Notes: generated from the letters alone by a model not told the origin. A stretch of DNA of 39,241 bases from an uncultured Oscillospiraceae bacterium (GCA_944387205.1 CALXDZ010000008.1:1-39241); one strand, 5' to 3'. Positions 1-8,945 are shown, numbered from the stretch's first letter. Program-made: numbers and translations.

Positions 1-611
1 TAGGGCAGCGAGGCAAACATGGGGGAATTGCCTGTGATGCCGCCCACATCCAAAAACTCTGTTTCCATGGGGCCGGGGCAGACCGCCGTGGCGGTGATGC
101 CCTTGCGCCGCAGCTCCTCCGCCACGCCCAGGGTAAAGGAGGACACATAGGCCTTGGAGGAGGAATAGACGGTCATTCTGGGATTGGGGCAGAAGGAGGC
201 AATGGAGGATACGTTGATGAGATGGGCCCCCTTGCGCATATAGGGAATAGCCATATTGGTCAGCGCCGTCAGCGCCCGGAGATTCAAATCCACCATCCGG
301 GTCTGCGTGGAGGTGGGCATCTCCCCCACCGCACCCAGATAGCCGCAGCCGGCGCAGTTAATAAGCACGGTGATATTGGGGTGCTCCAGCCGCAGCTTCT
401 CCTCCAGATAGGCAAAACTGGCCGGGTCACACAGGTCCAGGGGCATCAGCTCCGTCTGCACGGCCGCCAGGGGCTTTGCCGCCTCCTCCAACCGGTCCTT
501 CCGGCGGGCGATGAGCCAGACACACTCCGTCTCCGGGAACTCCCGAAGAACCTGACGGGCAAACTCCATGCCAAGTCCGGAAGATGCACCGGTGATAATA
601 GCTGTTCTCAT
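1..611 (-). CDS. SDR-family NAD(P)-dependent oxidoreductase (C-terminus outside window)
   Basis: A short-chain dehydrogenase/reductase that reads leftward out of the window; about 203 residues are visible. The start ATG follows a strong GGGAGGGAGG-type ribosome site. The Rossmann glycine motif TGASSGLG is at residues 7-14, the NAG-type motif (NCAG) at 85-88, the catalytic Ser around 133-134, and the Tyr/Lys pair YSSSK at 147-151. A PGP segment follows near 178. These are the classical SDR residues, so the enzyme should be active, but its substrate cannot be read from the sequence. It sits 41 bp downstream of the cyclophilin gene on the same strand and probably shares the smpB transcript. The last part of the substrate-binding region is missing only because the window ends. 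Confidence 0.9.
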   Translation of the reverse strand, partial: MRTAIITGASSGLGMEFARQVLREFPETECVWLIARRKDRLEEAAKPLAAVQTELMPLDLCDPASFAYLEEKLRLEHPNITVLINCAGCGYLGAVGEMPTSTQTRMVDLNLRALTALTNMAIPYMRKGAHLINVSSIASFCPNPRMTVYSSSKAYVSSFTLGVAEELRRKGITATAVCPGPMETEFLDVGGITGNSPMFASLP

Positions 612-651
612 ATTGCTTTCCTCCCTCCCAAATGTTCAGGAATATACGCTC

Positions 652-1176
652 TTATTTCTTCTCCGGCTCAGGATACTCCACGCCGAAGGTCTCCACCCGC
701 ACGCTCTTGATGACCACGGGGGTCTTGGGCTTGTCGTTCCAGTCGGTCTTCACCTCGGAAATGCGGATGGCCTCCTCCACATTCTCATAGACCCGGCCGA
801 AGGCGGCGTACTGGCCGTCCAGGTGGGGCGCAGGAGCCACCATGATGAAGAACTGGCTGCCGGCGGAGTTGGGGTCCATGGCCCGAGCCATGGAGAGCAC
901 GCCGGTCTCATGGATGAGGTCATTCTTCTCAAAGCCGTTGCCGGAGAACTCGCCGCGGATGCAATAGCCGGGGCCGCCCATGCCGTTGCCGTTGGGATCG
1001 CCGCCCTGGATCATGAAGCCGGGGATGACCCGGTGGAAGATCAAGCCGTCATAAAAGCCGGAATTGGCCAGCGCGATGAAGTTATTGACGGTGTTGGGGG
1101 CCTTGTCAGGGTACAGCTCCGCCACCATCTTGGCGCCGTTTTCCATCTCAAAAGTCGCCACAGGATTCTTTTCCAT
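652..1176 (-). CDS. Cyclophilin-type peptidyl-prolyl cis-trans isomerase
   Basis: A single-domain cyclophilin of 174 residues with no signal peptide, so probably a cytoplasmic proline isomerase and folding helper. The active-site block FHRVIPGFMIQGGD is at residues 47-60 and contains the catalytic Arg and the Phe/Gln substrate contacts. SQFFI is at 107-111, followed by H118 and FGRV near 126. The start codon lies one base past the smpB stop, and its ribosome site (GAGAGGAA) is inside the end of smpB, so the two genes are probably translationally coupled. The family assignment is secure; client proteins are unknown. Confidence 0.95.
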   Translation of the reverse strand: MEKNPVATFEMENGAKMVAELYPDKAPNTVNNFIALANSGFYDGLIFHRVIPGFMIQGGDPNGNGMGGPGYCIRGEFSGNGFEKNDLIHETGVLSMARAMDPNSAGSQFFIMVAPAPHLDGQYAAFGRVYENVEEAIRISEVKTDWNDKPKTPVVIKSVRVETFGVEYPEPEKK

Positions 1177-1177
1177 A

Positions 1178-1642
1178 TCAGTGATTCCTCTCTTTCAAAG
1201 TGCGGTCGATCTCCCGGCGGGCGTCCTTCTGGGCCGCCGCCGCCCGCTTGTCGTAGTTTTTCTTGCCCTTGCAAAGGCCCACTTCTATTTTCACCCGGGC
1301 ATCCTTAAAATACACCGACAACGGGATCAAGGCATAGCCGTCCTGCTTCACCTTGGCGTTGAGCCGCAGGATCTCCCGCTTGTGCATCAAAAGCCGCCGG
1401 GTCCGGTCCGGATCCTTGTTGAAAATGTTCCCCTTCTCATAGGGAGAGATGTGCATCCCATTGAGGAACAGTTCACCGTTTTTCACGCCGCACCAGGAAT
1501 CCTTCAGGTTCAGCGTTCCGGCCCGGATGGACTTGACCTCCGTGCCGTAGAGCTCGATGCCGGCCTCGAAGCGGTCCTCCACAAAGTAGTCGTGAAACGC
1601 CTTCCGATTCTGCGCCGCGACCTTGATTCCCTTTTTCTCCAT
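1178..1642 (-). CDS. smpB: SsrA-binding protein SmpB
   Basis: SmpB binds tmRNA and brings it to stalled ribosomes for trans-translation. The 154-residue length is typical. It opens with the family hallmark in which NRKAFHDYF precedes the beta-barrel ([11 protein letters not shown]), and it contains HISPYEKGN and [15 protein letters not shown]. The basic C-terminal tail ([21 protein letters not shown]) enters the decoding centre in characterised SmpB. It is the first gene of a three-gene minus-strand operon with its own promoter about 50 bp upstream. No ssrA gene was recognised in the window. Confidence 0.97.
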   Translation of the reverse strand: MEKKGIKVAAQNRKAFHDYFVEDRFEAGIELYGTEVKSIRAGTLNLKDSWCGVKNGELFLNGMHISPYEKGNIFNKDPDRTRRLLMHKREILRLNAKVKQDGYALIPLSVYFKDARVKIEVGLCKGKKNYDKRAAAAQKDARREIDRTLKERNH

Positions 1643-1688
1643 GGCAGCCGCCTCCTTTCCTCATGCAGGCCATTTTGCTGGTTTTGTT

Positions 1689-1717
1689 AGTATAGCACAA
1701 ACTGTGCGCCGGTTCAA
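1689..1717 (-). promoter_or_regulatory. Sigma-A promoter for smpB operon
   Basis: On the minus strand, TTGAAC and TATACT are separated by exactly 17 bp, close to the housekeeping consensus. The -10 ends about 46 bp before the smpB start codon. This is a sequence match only. Confidence 0.75.
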
Positions 1718-1806
1718 GGGAAAGAACATCCACTTTTCTTCCCCCTCTTTTCCCGCTTCTGCTCTGGGCCAAATTGGCAAATGCCTCTGGATTTCTATCC
1801 ACCTTG

Positions 1807-1815
1807 TGGTATAAT
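1807..1815 (+). promoter_or_regulatory. Extended -10 promoter upstream of the NUDIX gene
   Basis: The 9-bp element TGGTATAAT is a perfect extended -10 (TGn plus TATAAT). No good -35 is visible 17 bp upstream, which is common for extended -10 promoters. It faces the NUDIX and walRK genes, diverging from the smpB promoter, and would give a leader of roughly 100 nt. Confidence 0.6.
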
Positions 1816-1924
1816 AAATATATTTCAAAAATGACACGTCCCGGCTTTTGGTCCATCCCCAGCTTACAATTTATCACAAAACGGCCTGCGAGGCGTGGAG
1901 AATTTTGCCAGGAGAGGTTTTTTC

Positions 1925-2461
1925 ATGGATTTTACAGAGAAGAGGATCAGTCGGAAGGATGTGTTCCACGGCCGCATCCTGGATGTGCATGTGGATACTG
2001 TGGAGCTGCCCAATGGGAAGCAGGCCACCCGCGAGGTGGTGGACCATCCCGGTGGCGTGGGCATTCTGGCCATTGATGAACGGGACAATGTGGTGCTGGT
2101 GAGCCAGTACCGCTACGTATTCGGCAAGAGCATACTGGAGATCCCCGCCGGCAAGCTGGAGCCCGGCGAGGATCCGGCAGCGGCTGCCCTGCGGGAGCTG
2201 AAAGAGGAAACCGGCGCCTCCCCAGTGGAGTTTATCCCCATGGGCCGGCTGCTGGCCTCTCCGGGCTGCTACGGAGAGGTGCTATGGCTGTTTTTAGCCC
2301 GGGGCCTGACCCAGGGCCAGTCCGCCCCTGACGAGGACGAGTTCCTCTCTGTGGAACGCATCCCCTTTGATGAGCTGATCCACCGGGTCAGCACCGGCGA
2401 GATCGAAGACGCCAAAACTGTTGCGGCAGCACTGAAGGCAAAGACGCTGCTGGCCCGTTGA
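1925..2461 (+). CDS. NUDIX hydrolase, ADP-ribose pyrophosphatase-like
   Basis: A 178-residue NUDIX enzyme of the ADP-ribose/ADP-sugar pyrophosphatase type, expected to cleave nucleoside diphosphate sugars to AMP and a sugar phosphate. The NUDIX box is complete: G76-x5-E82-x7-R90-E91-L92-x-E94-E95-x-G97. The N-terminal part (VVDHPGGVGILAI, then VLVSQYRY) matches the ADPRase subfamily. I chose the ATG preceded by AGGAGAGG with a 7-base gap over an upstream in-frame codon at 1895 that lacks a ribosome site. It lies 47 bp before walR and is probably co-transcribed. The exact substrate is not determinable. Confidence 0.92.
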   Translation: MDFTEKRISRKDVFHGRILDVHVDTVELPNGKQATREVVDHPGGVGILAIDERDNVVLVSQYRYVFGKSILEIPAGKLEPGEDPAAAALRELKEETGASPVEFIPMGRLLASPGCYGEVLWLFLARGLTQGQSAPDEDEFLSVERIPFDELIHRVSTGEIEDAKTVAAALKAKTLLAR

Positions 2462-2508
2462 GCAAAGACAACGGGACCTTTGCACATTACAAAATGGGAG
2501 GCTTTCTC

Positions 2509-3237
2509 ATGGAGAACGCGACTGCCAAAAAGACCATACTGATCGTGGAGGATGAGAAGAACATTGTAGACATCCTCCGCTTCAACCTCCAACGGGAGGG
2601 ATATGACACGGTGGAGGCCTACGACGGCGAGGCTGGGCTCTCTTTGGCCCGGTCCGTGAAGCCGGATCTCATTTTGCTGGACGTGATGCTGCCCAAAATG
2701 AACGGCTTTGATGTCTGTCAGACCCTCCGGCAGGAGGGGGACAATGTCCCTGTCATCATCCTCACCGCCCGGGAGGAGGAGGCCGACAAGGTGCTGGGTC
2801 TGGAGATTGGTGCCGATGACTATATCACCAAGCCCTTTTCCATGCGGGAGCTCATCGCCCGGGTGAAGGCCAACATCCGCCGTACAGCTATGGCCGCATC
2901 GACAGATCATACCAACGTCATGGCCGCCGCCGGCGACCTGACCATCGACACCGACAGTTGTCTGGCTTACAAGGGCGGAAAGCCTCTGAGTCTGACTCAG
3001 CGGGAGTATGAGCTGCTGACCTTCCTGGCCAGTCATCCTGACAAAGTCTACTCCCGCATCAACCTGATGGAGCAGGTGTGGAACTACGGCTATGTGGGCG
3101 ATGACGCCCGGACCGTGGATGTCACCGTCCGCCGCCTGCGGGAGAAAATTGAGGACGACCCGGCCAACCCGGCTTATATTCTGACCCGTCGGGGCGTGGG
3201 CTACTACTTCAGCACCAAGGGTGCCGTCCAGGGCTGA
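2509..3237 (+). CDS. walR: Response regulator WalR (OmpR/PhoB family)
   Basis: A 242-residue DNA-binding response regulator. The receiver domain (about 7-125) has the acidic pair E14/D15, the phospho-acceptor D58 in LLDVMLP, and the conserved Lys in YITKPF. The winged-helix output domain (about 145-240) ends in the recognition segment DVTVRRLREKIEDDP and GVGYYF. WalR identity is supported by context: it is followed by a WalK-like kinase, yycH, yycI, walJ and rlmH, the order known for the cell-wall-controlling WalRK operon of Firmicutes. The start ATG is preceded by TGGGAGGC; an in-frame TTG at 2458 overlaps the previous stop and is less likely. Confidence 0.93.
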   Translation: MENATAKKTILIVEDEKNIVDILRFNLQREGYDTVEAYDGEAGLSLARSVKPDLILLDVMLPKMNGFDVCQTLRQEGDNVPVIILTAREEEADKVLGLEIGADDYITKPFSMRELIARVKANIRRTAMAASTDHTNVMAAAGDLTIDTDSCLAYKGGKPLSLTQREYELLTFLASHPDKVYSRINLMEQVWNYGYVGDDARTVDVTVRRLREKIEDDPANPAYILTRRGVGYYFSTKGAVQG

Positions 3238-3311
3238 TGCGCCTGGCAAAGTGCCCGTGCCGTCTCGCCATGATTGCGGGGCAGGCCCTGTGGCAGCACT
3301 TTTCAAGTTTC

Positions 3312-3340
3312 CCCACCGCGTGAACGGTGGGAGGAAGGGG
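3312..3340 (+). promoter_or_regulatory. Hairpin overlapping the walK ribosome-binding site
   Basis: CCCACCG, a 6-base loop and CGGTGGG form a perfect 7-bp stem. Its last three G residues are the first bases of the walK Shine-Dalgarno run (GGGAGGAAGGGG). The stem could lower walK translation relative to walR. The effect is inferred; the pairing is visible directly. Confidence 0.5.
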
Positions 3341-3348
3341 GAACCGCC

Positions 3349-5133
3349 TTGTTTCGCAGCCTGCATATGAAAGTGGCGCTGATCATGCTGCTGCTGATCA
3401 CCTCTTTGATGGCGGTGGTGGGTACCTTTCTGACCACCAGCGTCTCCAACTTCTATATGGACAGCTTTTACGAGCAGATGAACGATATGTTTGGCTCCAG
3501 CGAGGACGCCGACGGAAACACCGTGGCCAACAACCCGGAGTTCATGTCCACCCTCCGCAGTGAGGCCGCCGAATCCGACGGCTCCGAGCGACTGCAAAAC
3601 GTGCTGGAGAGCAACGCCGGCTCTTTGGGCATTGACTACCGCACCAGAAACTACTACATTTTGGATGAAAACGGAAAGTTCATCACAGGCTCCGACGAGG
3701 CCGGCGGTCTCCTTCTGGATGAGACCCCCAACCTGACCGCCGGACGCAACGGTCAAGTGGGCGACGAGAGCAACATCACTGCTGACTATATGGACGTGGC
3801 CATCCCCATCTCCGGTGGAGACAACCACTTCATCATCTACATTAAGGACACCCGCACCACGGTGGACACCCTGAACGCCAAGCTCTTTCAGATCATCATG
3901 CAGGCGCTGATCATCGGTCTTTTGACCAGTGTGCTGCTGAGCTTTTTGCTGTCTAAGACCATTGTCAGCCCCATCGAAAAGCTGACGGAGGGCGCCGAGC
4001 GCATGGCCTCCGGCGACTTCGGCAACAAGATCTCCATGGAGTCCACCGATGAGATCGGCATCCTCACCGACACCTTCAACCACATGGCCGGTGTCCTGCA
4101 GGACACCATCAGCGCCATGGAGAACGAGCGCAACAAGCTGGACACCCTCTTCCTGCACATGACGGATGGTGTGGTGGCCTTCGATCACGAAGGAACCATG
4201 ATCCACTCCAATCCGGCGGCCACTGATATGCTGGGCCGCTCCCTGGAGGGGCTGACCTACGAGGACCTGTTCAGCGATGTTTACCCTTTCCGGGATGTGG
4301 TGGCTCTTCAGCGCCCAGGCTACGCCGAGGCGGAGATGTCCGTCCGGGAGCGGACACTGGAGCTGTACCTGGCCCCCTTCTCCGACGAGGAGCGGGGCGG
4401 CGTGCTGATCGTGCTCCACGATGTCACAGAGCAGCACCGCAACGAAGAGCGGCGCAAAGAGTTCGTGGCCAACGTCTCCCATGAGCTGCGCACGCCCCTG
4501 ACCAATGTGCGCAGCTATGCTGAGACCCTGCGCACCACCACCGACATTCCCAGGGACATGGAGAACGGCTTTCTGGACATCATCATCAATGAGACCGACC
4601 GCATGACCCGCATCGTCCAGGATCTGCTGACCCTCAGCCGTCTGGACTCCGGCCAGTCGGAGATGAATATGGCCCGCTTCCCCTTTGACGAGGCCATTGA
4701 CAGTGTGGTCCGGGCCAATGCGCTAGAGGCCAAGCGCCGGGGCCATCAGCTCACCTGCACCCACGACGCCCTGCCCCTGCTGTATGGCGACCGAAGCCGG
4801 CTGGAGCAGGTGATGATGAACATTTTGAGCAACGCTATCAAGTACACCCCCGACGGCGGTCACATCCAGGTCACCGCGGGCACCGAGGGGGAGAGCGTAT
4901 GGCTGGAGGTCTCTGACGACGGCATCGGCATCCCGCCGGAGGACTGGGACCGCATCTTTGAGCGCTTTTATCGAGTGGACAAGGCCCGGTCCCGGGAGTC
5001 CGGCGGCACAGGCCTGGGTCTGTCCATTGCCCGGGAAATCGTCAACCGCCACCACGGCACACTGACCATTGTGGAACACCAGGGCCCAGGCACCACAGTA
5101 CGGCTATGCCTGCCCATCCGGCAGGAGAACTGA
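3349..5133 (+). CDS. walK: Sensor histidine kinase WalK
   Basis: A 594-residue membrane sensor kinase and partner of WalR. In order it has an N-terminal membrane segment (about 8-30), an extracellular region of about 145 residues, a second membrane segment (about 178-202), HAMP (203-257), a PAS-like domain (about 275-365), a dimerisation/phosphoacceptor domain with H378 in NVSHELRTPL, and an ATPase domain with the N box (NILSNAIKYTPDG), DDGIGIP and GTGLGLS. I chose the TTG start because it follows GGGAGGAAGGGG by 8 bases; the next in-frame ATG, at 3367, has no ribosome site of its own. Known WalK senses cell-wall precursors or fragments; the ligand here is unknown. The 111-bp gap to walR contains a hairpin touching the ribosome site. 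Confidence 0.93.
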   Translation: MFRSLHMKVALIMLLLITSLMAVVGTFLTTSVSNFYMDSFYEQMNDMFGSSEDADGNTVANNPEFMSTLRSEAAESDGSERLQNVLESNAGSLGIDYRTRNYYILDENGKFITGSDEAGGLLLDETPNLTAGRNGQVGDESNITADYMDVAIPISGGDNHFIIYIKDTRTTVDTLNAKLFQIIMQALIIGLLTSVLLSFLLSKTIVSPIEKLTEGAERMASGDFGNKISMESTDEIGILTDTFNHMAGVLQDTISAMENERNKLDTLFLHMTDGVVAFDHEGTMIHSNPAATDMLGRSLEGLTYEDLFSDVYPFRDVVALQRPGYAEAEMSVRERTLELYLAPFSDEERGGVLIVLHDVTEQHRNEERRKEFVANVSHELRTPLTNVRSYAETLRTTTDIPRDMENGFLDIIINETDRMTRIVQDLLTLSRLDSGQSEMNMARFPFDEAIDSVVRANALEAKRRGHQLTCTHDALPLLYGDRSRLEQVMMNILSNAIKYTPDGGHIQVTAGTEGESVWLEVSDDGIGIPPEDWDRIFERFYRVDKARSRESGGTGLGLSIAREIVNRHHGTLTIVEHQGPGTTVRLCLPIRQEN

Positions 5134-5178
5134 TCGCTTCCGGGCACACGCCCGGCCATGAAAGGAGGAGATGGACCC

Positions 5179-6456
5179 ATGGATCATCAGACCCGGGACC
5201 GGCGAGACCGGCTCCAAAACCTTTTGATCGTTCTGCTGTCCGTCTCTGCCGTGCTGCTCTTTGCCCAGAACCAGATGGCAAACCTGAACCGCACCTGGAG
5301 CGACGGCCATTTGGGCTCTCTGCTGGACCCCGCTCCCACTCCCGTCAACGAGGTGGACACTCTGGCGGATCTGGCCGCGCCGGTCCGGGTGTCGGTGGCC
5401 ACCGCCGATGGCCGATGCGGACTGCTCTACGCCACCACTGCTGACGCCTCTTTGTCTCAGCTCTCCACTCTGCTGGGTTCGGCTTTGGGGTCCGCCGGCA
5501 CCTGGACGGAGTGTAACGACCAGGCTTTCCGGGCTGCTTTGGACCACGGGGCCTATTTTGATTTTCTCAATGAACTGCCGCTGCCCATTTTGGCAGGACT
5601 TCTGGGTACCGAGCCAACGGGAAACACCTCTTTTTCCGCCCGACAGGCTATCCTGTGTCCGGACCAGGATGGCGTCCGCCTTTATCTCCGCAGCGAGGAC
5701 GGCATCTGCCGAGTCTGCTCCACCGCGGTGCAGACTGAGGTGCTCTCCGCGGAGATGGCACTGTATCAGGCTGACGGCACCTTTTTCGCCTTTGAAGGAG
5801 GCGAAAGCTACGCCCGACTGGACCCCTACACACTCCTGCCCCATGAAACGCCGGAGTCCGCCGTACTGACGGTCGGAAACTCTCTGAGCGATTCGTCCAC
5901 GCTGCTGCGCCAGCTGGACTTTAACCCTTACACCAAGTATCGATACACCGAAAAGGGCGGCACTGAGGTCATTGTGGAGGAGCCCCGTACCCTGCGGCTT
6001 CAGACTGACGGCACCGTGGTCTATCAGGCCGGAGACGGCGACACCACCCTCTCCGTCTCCTCTGCCGGCGAGACGGCCACCGCCGTAGAGGCCGTGTTGG
6101 GCACGCGTTCCCTGGCAGAGACCGTGTTGGCCGGTCATCTGGGAGAGACAGCCTTATATTTGGAATCCATTACCGCCACCGATACCGGCTGGCTGGTGCG
6201 CTTTGGCTTCCAGTATAATGGCGTGCCTATCCTCTTCTCCGACGGCTCCTGCGGCGCTGAGTTCCAACTTACCGGCAGTGCCATCACCCACTTCGCACTC
6301 CACTTCCGGCAGTATGCTGCCTCCTCTGAATCCTCCTCTCCTTTGCCTTTGTCGTTGGCAGTGGCTATTGCCGACAGCCAGCCTGGTGCGGAGTTGGTCA
6401 CAGGGTATGTGGACGAGGGCGGCACCTCGGTCTCTTTGAGCTGGCTGAACAACTGA
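5179..6456 (+). CDS. yycH: YycH-like regulatory protein of WalK
   Basis: A 425-residue protein with one N-terminal membrane anchor (about 14-32, LLIVLLSVSAVLLF) and a large outer domain, the architecture of YycH. In Bacillus, YycH and YycI bind WalK at the membrane and restrain it. Sequence conservation in this family is low, so the assignment rests mainly on topology, size and position directly after walK (45 bp) and before yycI (26 bp). The chosen ATG follows AAAGGAGG; an ATG seven codons upstream lies before that site and is not preferred. Confidence 0.8.
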   Translation: MDHQTRDRRDRLQNLLIVLLSVSAVLLFAQNQMANLNRTWSDGHLGSLLDPAPTPVNEVDTLADLAAPVRVSVATADGRCGLLYATTADASLSQLSTLLGSALGSAGTWTECNDQAFRAALDHGAYFDFLNELPLPILAGLLGTEPTGNTSFSARQAILCPDQDGVRLYLRSEDGICRVCSTAVQTEVLSAEMALYQADGTFFAFEGGESYARLDPYTLLPHETPESAVLTVGNSLSDSSTLLRQLDFNPYTKYRYTEKGGTEVIVEEPRTLRLQTDGTVVYQAGDGDTTLSVSSAGETATAVEAVLGTRSLAETVLAGHLGETALYLESITATDTGWLVRFGFQYNGVPILFSDGSCGAEFQLTGSAITHFALHFRQYAASSESSSPLPLSLAVAIADSQPGAELVTGYVDEGGTSVSLSWLNN

Positions 6457-6482
6457 CAGATCGTTCCCGGAAAGGACAGGCC

Positions 6483-7286
6483 ATGGAAAGCTATCGTCTG
6501 AAAAACATCATCCTGCTGCTCCTTGTGGTGACCAACCTCTTTCTGCTGGCCACACTGCTCTTCCGCTGGGTCGATGAGGCCCGGCTACAGGAGAGCGCTG
6601 CCACTGAGCTGGTGCAGCTGTTCTCCTCCCGGGGCGTGGAGCTGGACGCCAAAACCATTTCCCAGGAGATTCCCTCCTCCCTTTTGACTCTGACTCGCAG
6701 CAGCCAGGAGGAGGAAAAGCTGGCTGCCTTTTTCCTGGGCGATGACGTCTCCTTTCAGGATGACGGCGGCGGGTTAACTCGCTATCAAAGCGCTCTGGGC
6801 ACTCTAAATTTCCTCAGCAGCGGCGACTTTACCCTCACCGCCTCCCTCTTTACCGATGATCCACAGGAACTGTGCGACGACTTTTTCCGGCAGTTCCACT
6901 ATCAGGAGGCCGCCTTCTCTCTGGAGAAGGACTCAGGAACCGTCACCGCCACGCAATACTTTGACGGCCGTCCGGTGGTCAATTGTACCGTAACCCTCAC
7001 CTTTTCGGACGGCGTTCTTGTGTCCGCATCCGGGAGACACTTGCCCAGCGGCAGCACCTCAGAGTCCACTGCGGACTGCATCAGCGCTGCCACCGCTCTG
7101 ACCTCCTTTTTGCAAGCTCTGGCCGACCAGGACCGTACCTGCAGTCAGGTATGCGCCGTGGAACTGGGGTATGCCCTGCAAAACACCCCTGCCGCGCCCC
7201 TTTCCCTGACCCCAGTGTGGCGGATCACCACGGATTCTTTTTATTGTTATGTAAACTCAATTTCCGGCGAAGTTGTATGGATTTGA
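6483..7286 (+). CDS. yycI: YycI-like regulatory protein of WalK
   Basis: A 267-residue protein with a single N-terminal membrane segment (about 7-28, NIILLLLVVTNLFLLATLLF) and an outer domain ending in a YycI-type segment (WRITTDSFYCYVNSISGEVVWI). YycI works with YycH to inhibit WalK in species where this was tested. It is 26 bp downstream of yycH with a GGAAAGGA ribosome site. The C-terminal fold and position make YycI the best call; a function in this organism is inferred. Confidence 0.83.
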   Translation: MESYRLKNIILLLLVVTNLFLLATLLFRWVDEARLQESAATELVQLFSSRGVELDAKTISQEIPSSLLTLTRSSQEEEKLAAFFLGDDVSFQDDGGGLTRYQSALGTLNFLSSGDFTLTASLFTDDPQELCDDFFRQFHYQEAAFSLEKDSGTVTATQYFDGRPVVNCTVTLTFSDGVLVSASGRHLPSGSTSESTADCISAATALTSFLQALADQDRTCSQVCAVELGYALQNTPAAPLSLTPVWRITTDSFYCYVNSISGEVVWI

Positions 7287-7339
7287 TGGCACATTTTCCC
7301 TCTTTTTTCCTCAGCCGCCACTTTTTTTCATGTCAAACA

Positions 7340-7539
7340 TTGCTTTTGTGAGAAAATCTGTTATACTGGATGTGTGTGACGATTCCATGTCGTCGTATTT
7401 TCTGATTGATCATTTATTTTGATATATAGTATGAACCCAGTGTGCCGGGGCAAACTTGCTAAGGGCATGTTTTCGCCTGCCGGCCTGTCGATGCGTTCAT
7501 AATCGATATGGACCTGATGTGATAGAGAGGGTGCTTGTT
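7340..7539 (+). promoter_or_regulatory. murA promoter and long leader
   Basis: TTGCTT and TATACT (7362-7367) are separated by 16 bp in the 253-bp gap between yycI and murA. If used, they give a leader of about 165 nt before the murA TTG start. The leader contains a short dyad (GACGA/TCGTC near 7379-7395), but I recognise no riboswitch class in it. It suggests that murA and the genes after it can be expressed apart from walRK. Confidence 0.5.
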
Positions 7540-8838
7540 TTGACAAAGTATATTGTACGCGGTGGAAAGCCGCTTTTCGGTGAAGTAGAGATCAGCGGTG
7601 CTAAAAACGCCGCCGTAGCCATCATCCCCGCCGCGCTGCTGGTAGACGGGGTGTGCCGTATTGAAAATATCCCCCAGATTTCCGATGTGACCTTGTTTTT
7701 GACCATTTTGGAGGAGCTGGGAGCCAACATCCGCACCATTAACCGCCACGCGGTGGAGATCGACTGCCGTCATATCCACAGCACCCGGACCTCCTATGAC
7801 CTGGCTCACCGGATCCGTGCCTCCTACTACCTGATCGGCGCGCTGCTGGGCCGCTTCGGCAAGGCGGACGTGACCATGCCCGGCGGCTGTAACTTTGGTG
7901 TCCGCCCCATCGATCAGCACATCAAGGGCTTTACTGCCATGGGCGCTTCTGTGGAGGTAGAGGGCGGCTATATTCATGCCAACGCTCAGGGCGGCCGTCT
8001 CAAGGGTGCCAACATCTATATGGATGTGGTGTCTGTGGGCGCCACTATGAACGTCATGATGGCTGCAGTCTTGGCGGAGGGCAACACCGTCATTGAAAAC
8101 GCCGCTAAGGAGCCCCACATTGTGGACCTGGCCAACTTCCTCAACTCTGTGGGTGCCTCCATTCGGGGCGCCGGCACGGACACCATCAAGATCCAGGGCG
8201 TGGAGCGTCTCCGGGGCGGCAGCTACGCCATCATCCCCGATCAGATCGAGGCGGGTACCTATATGGCCGCTGTGGCTGCCACCGGCGGACAGATTCTGGT
8301 GAAAAACATCATCCCCAAGCATATGGACTGCATCACTGCCAAGCTGGTGGAGATGGGTGCCACGGTGGAGGAACGGGAGGACACCCTTCTGGTCCGCCGC
8401 ACTGAACGGCTTCATCGGACCAATATCAAAACGCTGCCATATCCCGGCTTCCCCACGGATATGCAGCCTCAGATCACCGCAGTTCTCTCCCTGGCGGAGG
8501 GTACCAGTCTGGTGACCGAGAGCGTATGGAACAACCGCTATCGCTATGTGGACGAGCTTAAGCGTATGGGCGCCCACATTCAGGTGGACGACAAGACCGC
8601 CGTGGTAGAGGGCGTGGAAAAGCTCACCGGCGCGCCAGTCCAGGCCAGTGACCTGCGGGCCGGTGCCGCTCTGGTTATCGCCGCTCTGGCTGCTCAGGGG
8701 GAGTCCGAGATCGGCTGCGTGCAGTATATCGAGCGAGGCTATGAGGACATTGTAGGCAAGCTCCGTGCCTTGGGCGCCGATATCCGCTCTGTGGAGGTCT
8801 CCAGCGACGAGGACGGTCTGGAGACCCGAATCAGCTGA
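7540..8838 (+). CDS. murA: UDP-N-acetylglucosamine 1-carboxyvinyltransferase MurA
   Basis: MurA transfers enolpyruvate from PEP to UDP-GlcNAc, the first committed step of peptidoglycan synthesis. The 432-residue protein has the N-terminal SGAKNAAVAIIPA segment with the catalytic Lys. The PEP/fosfomycin-binding Cys is present at about residue 117 in PGGCNFGVRPIDQH, so a Cys-to-Asp resistance form is not indicated. FPTDMQPQ and the E..W.NR motif are also present. I chose the TTG start because GAGAGG lies 8-9 bases upstream and it gives the usual MTKYIVRGG N-terminus. It sits inside the wal cluster, between yycI and walJ, which links wall synthesis with its regulator. Confidence 0.96.
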   Translation: MTKYIVRGGKPLFGEVEISGAKNAAVAIIPAALLVDGVCRIENIPQISDVTLFLTILEELGANIRTINRHAVEIDCRHIHSTRTSYDLAHRIRASYYLIGALLGRFGKADVTMPGGCNFGVRPIDQHIKGFTAMGASVEVEGGYIHANAQGGRLKGANIYMDVVSVGATMNVMMAAVLAEGNTVIENAAKEPHIVDLANFLNSVGASIRGAGTDTIKIQGVERLRGGSYAIIPDQIEAGTYMAAVAATGGQILVKNIIPKHMDCITAKLVEMGATVEEREDTLLVRRTERLHRTNIKTLPYPGFPTDMQPQITAVLSLAEGTSLVTESVWNNRYRYVDELKRMGAHIQVDDKTAVVEGVEKLTGAPVQASDLRAGAALVIAALAAQGESEIGCVQYIERGYEDIVGKLRALGADIRSVEVSSDEDGLETRIS

Positions 8839-8851
8839 TTTTGCTTCTGTC

Positions 8852-8907
8852 AGCGTCCGCTGCAGAGAGCGGCGAGTCCATCGGCGCTCTTTGGAGCGGA
8901 CGCTTTT
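8852..8907 (+). terminator. Rho-independent terminator after murA
   Basis: AGCGTCCGCT and AGCGGACGCT form a perfect 10-bp outer stem around a second inner stem (AGAGCG/CGCTCT), followed by TTTT. It lies between murA and walJ and would end or attenuate the murA transcript. Confidence 0.75.
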
Positions 8908-8945
8908 CGTCTGTATGGAACTATAAGTATCGTGAGGGAACCATT

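Noticed and set aside
2269..4482. 737-codon open frame on the minus strand opposite the NUDIX gene, walR and walK
   Set aside because: It is a shadow of well-supported plus-strand genes; the His/Val/Gly-rich composition is typical of antisense frames in high-GC DNA.
7340..7539. Possible c-di-GMP riboswitch in the murA leader
   Set aside because: A GGGCAAAC-like stretch recalls it, but the rest of the conserved core and the paired stems are missing.
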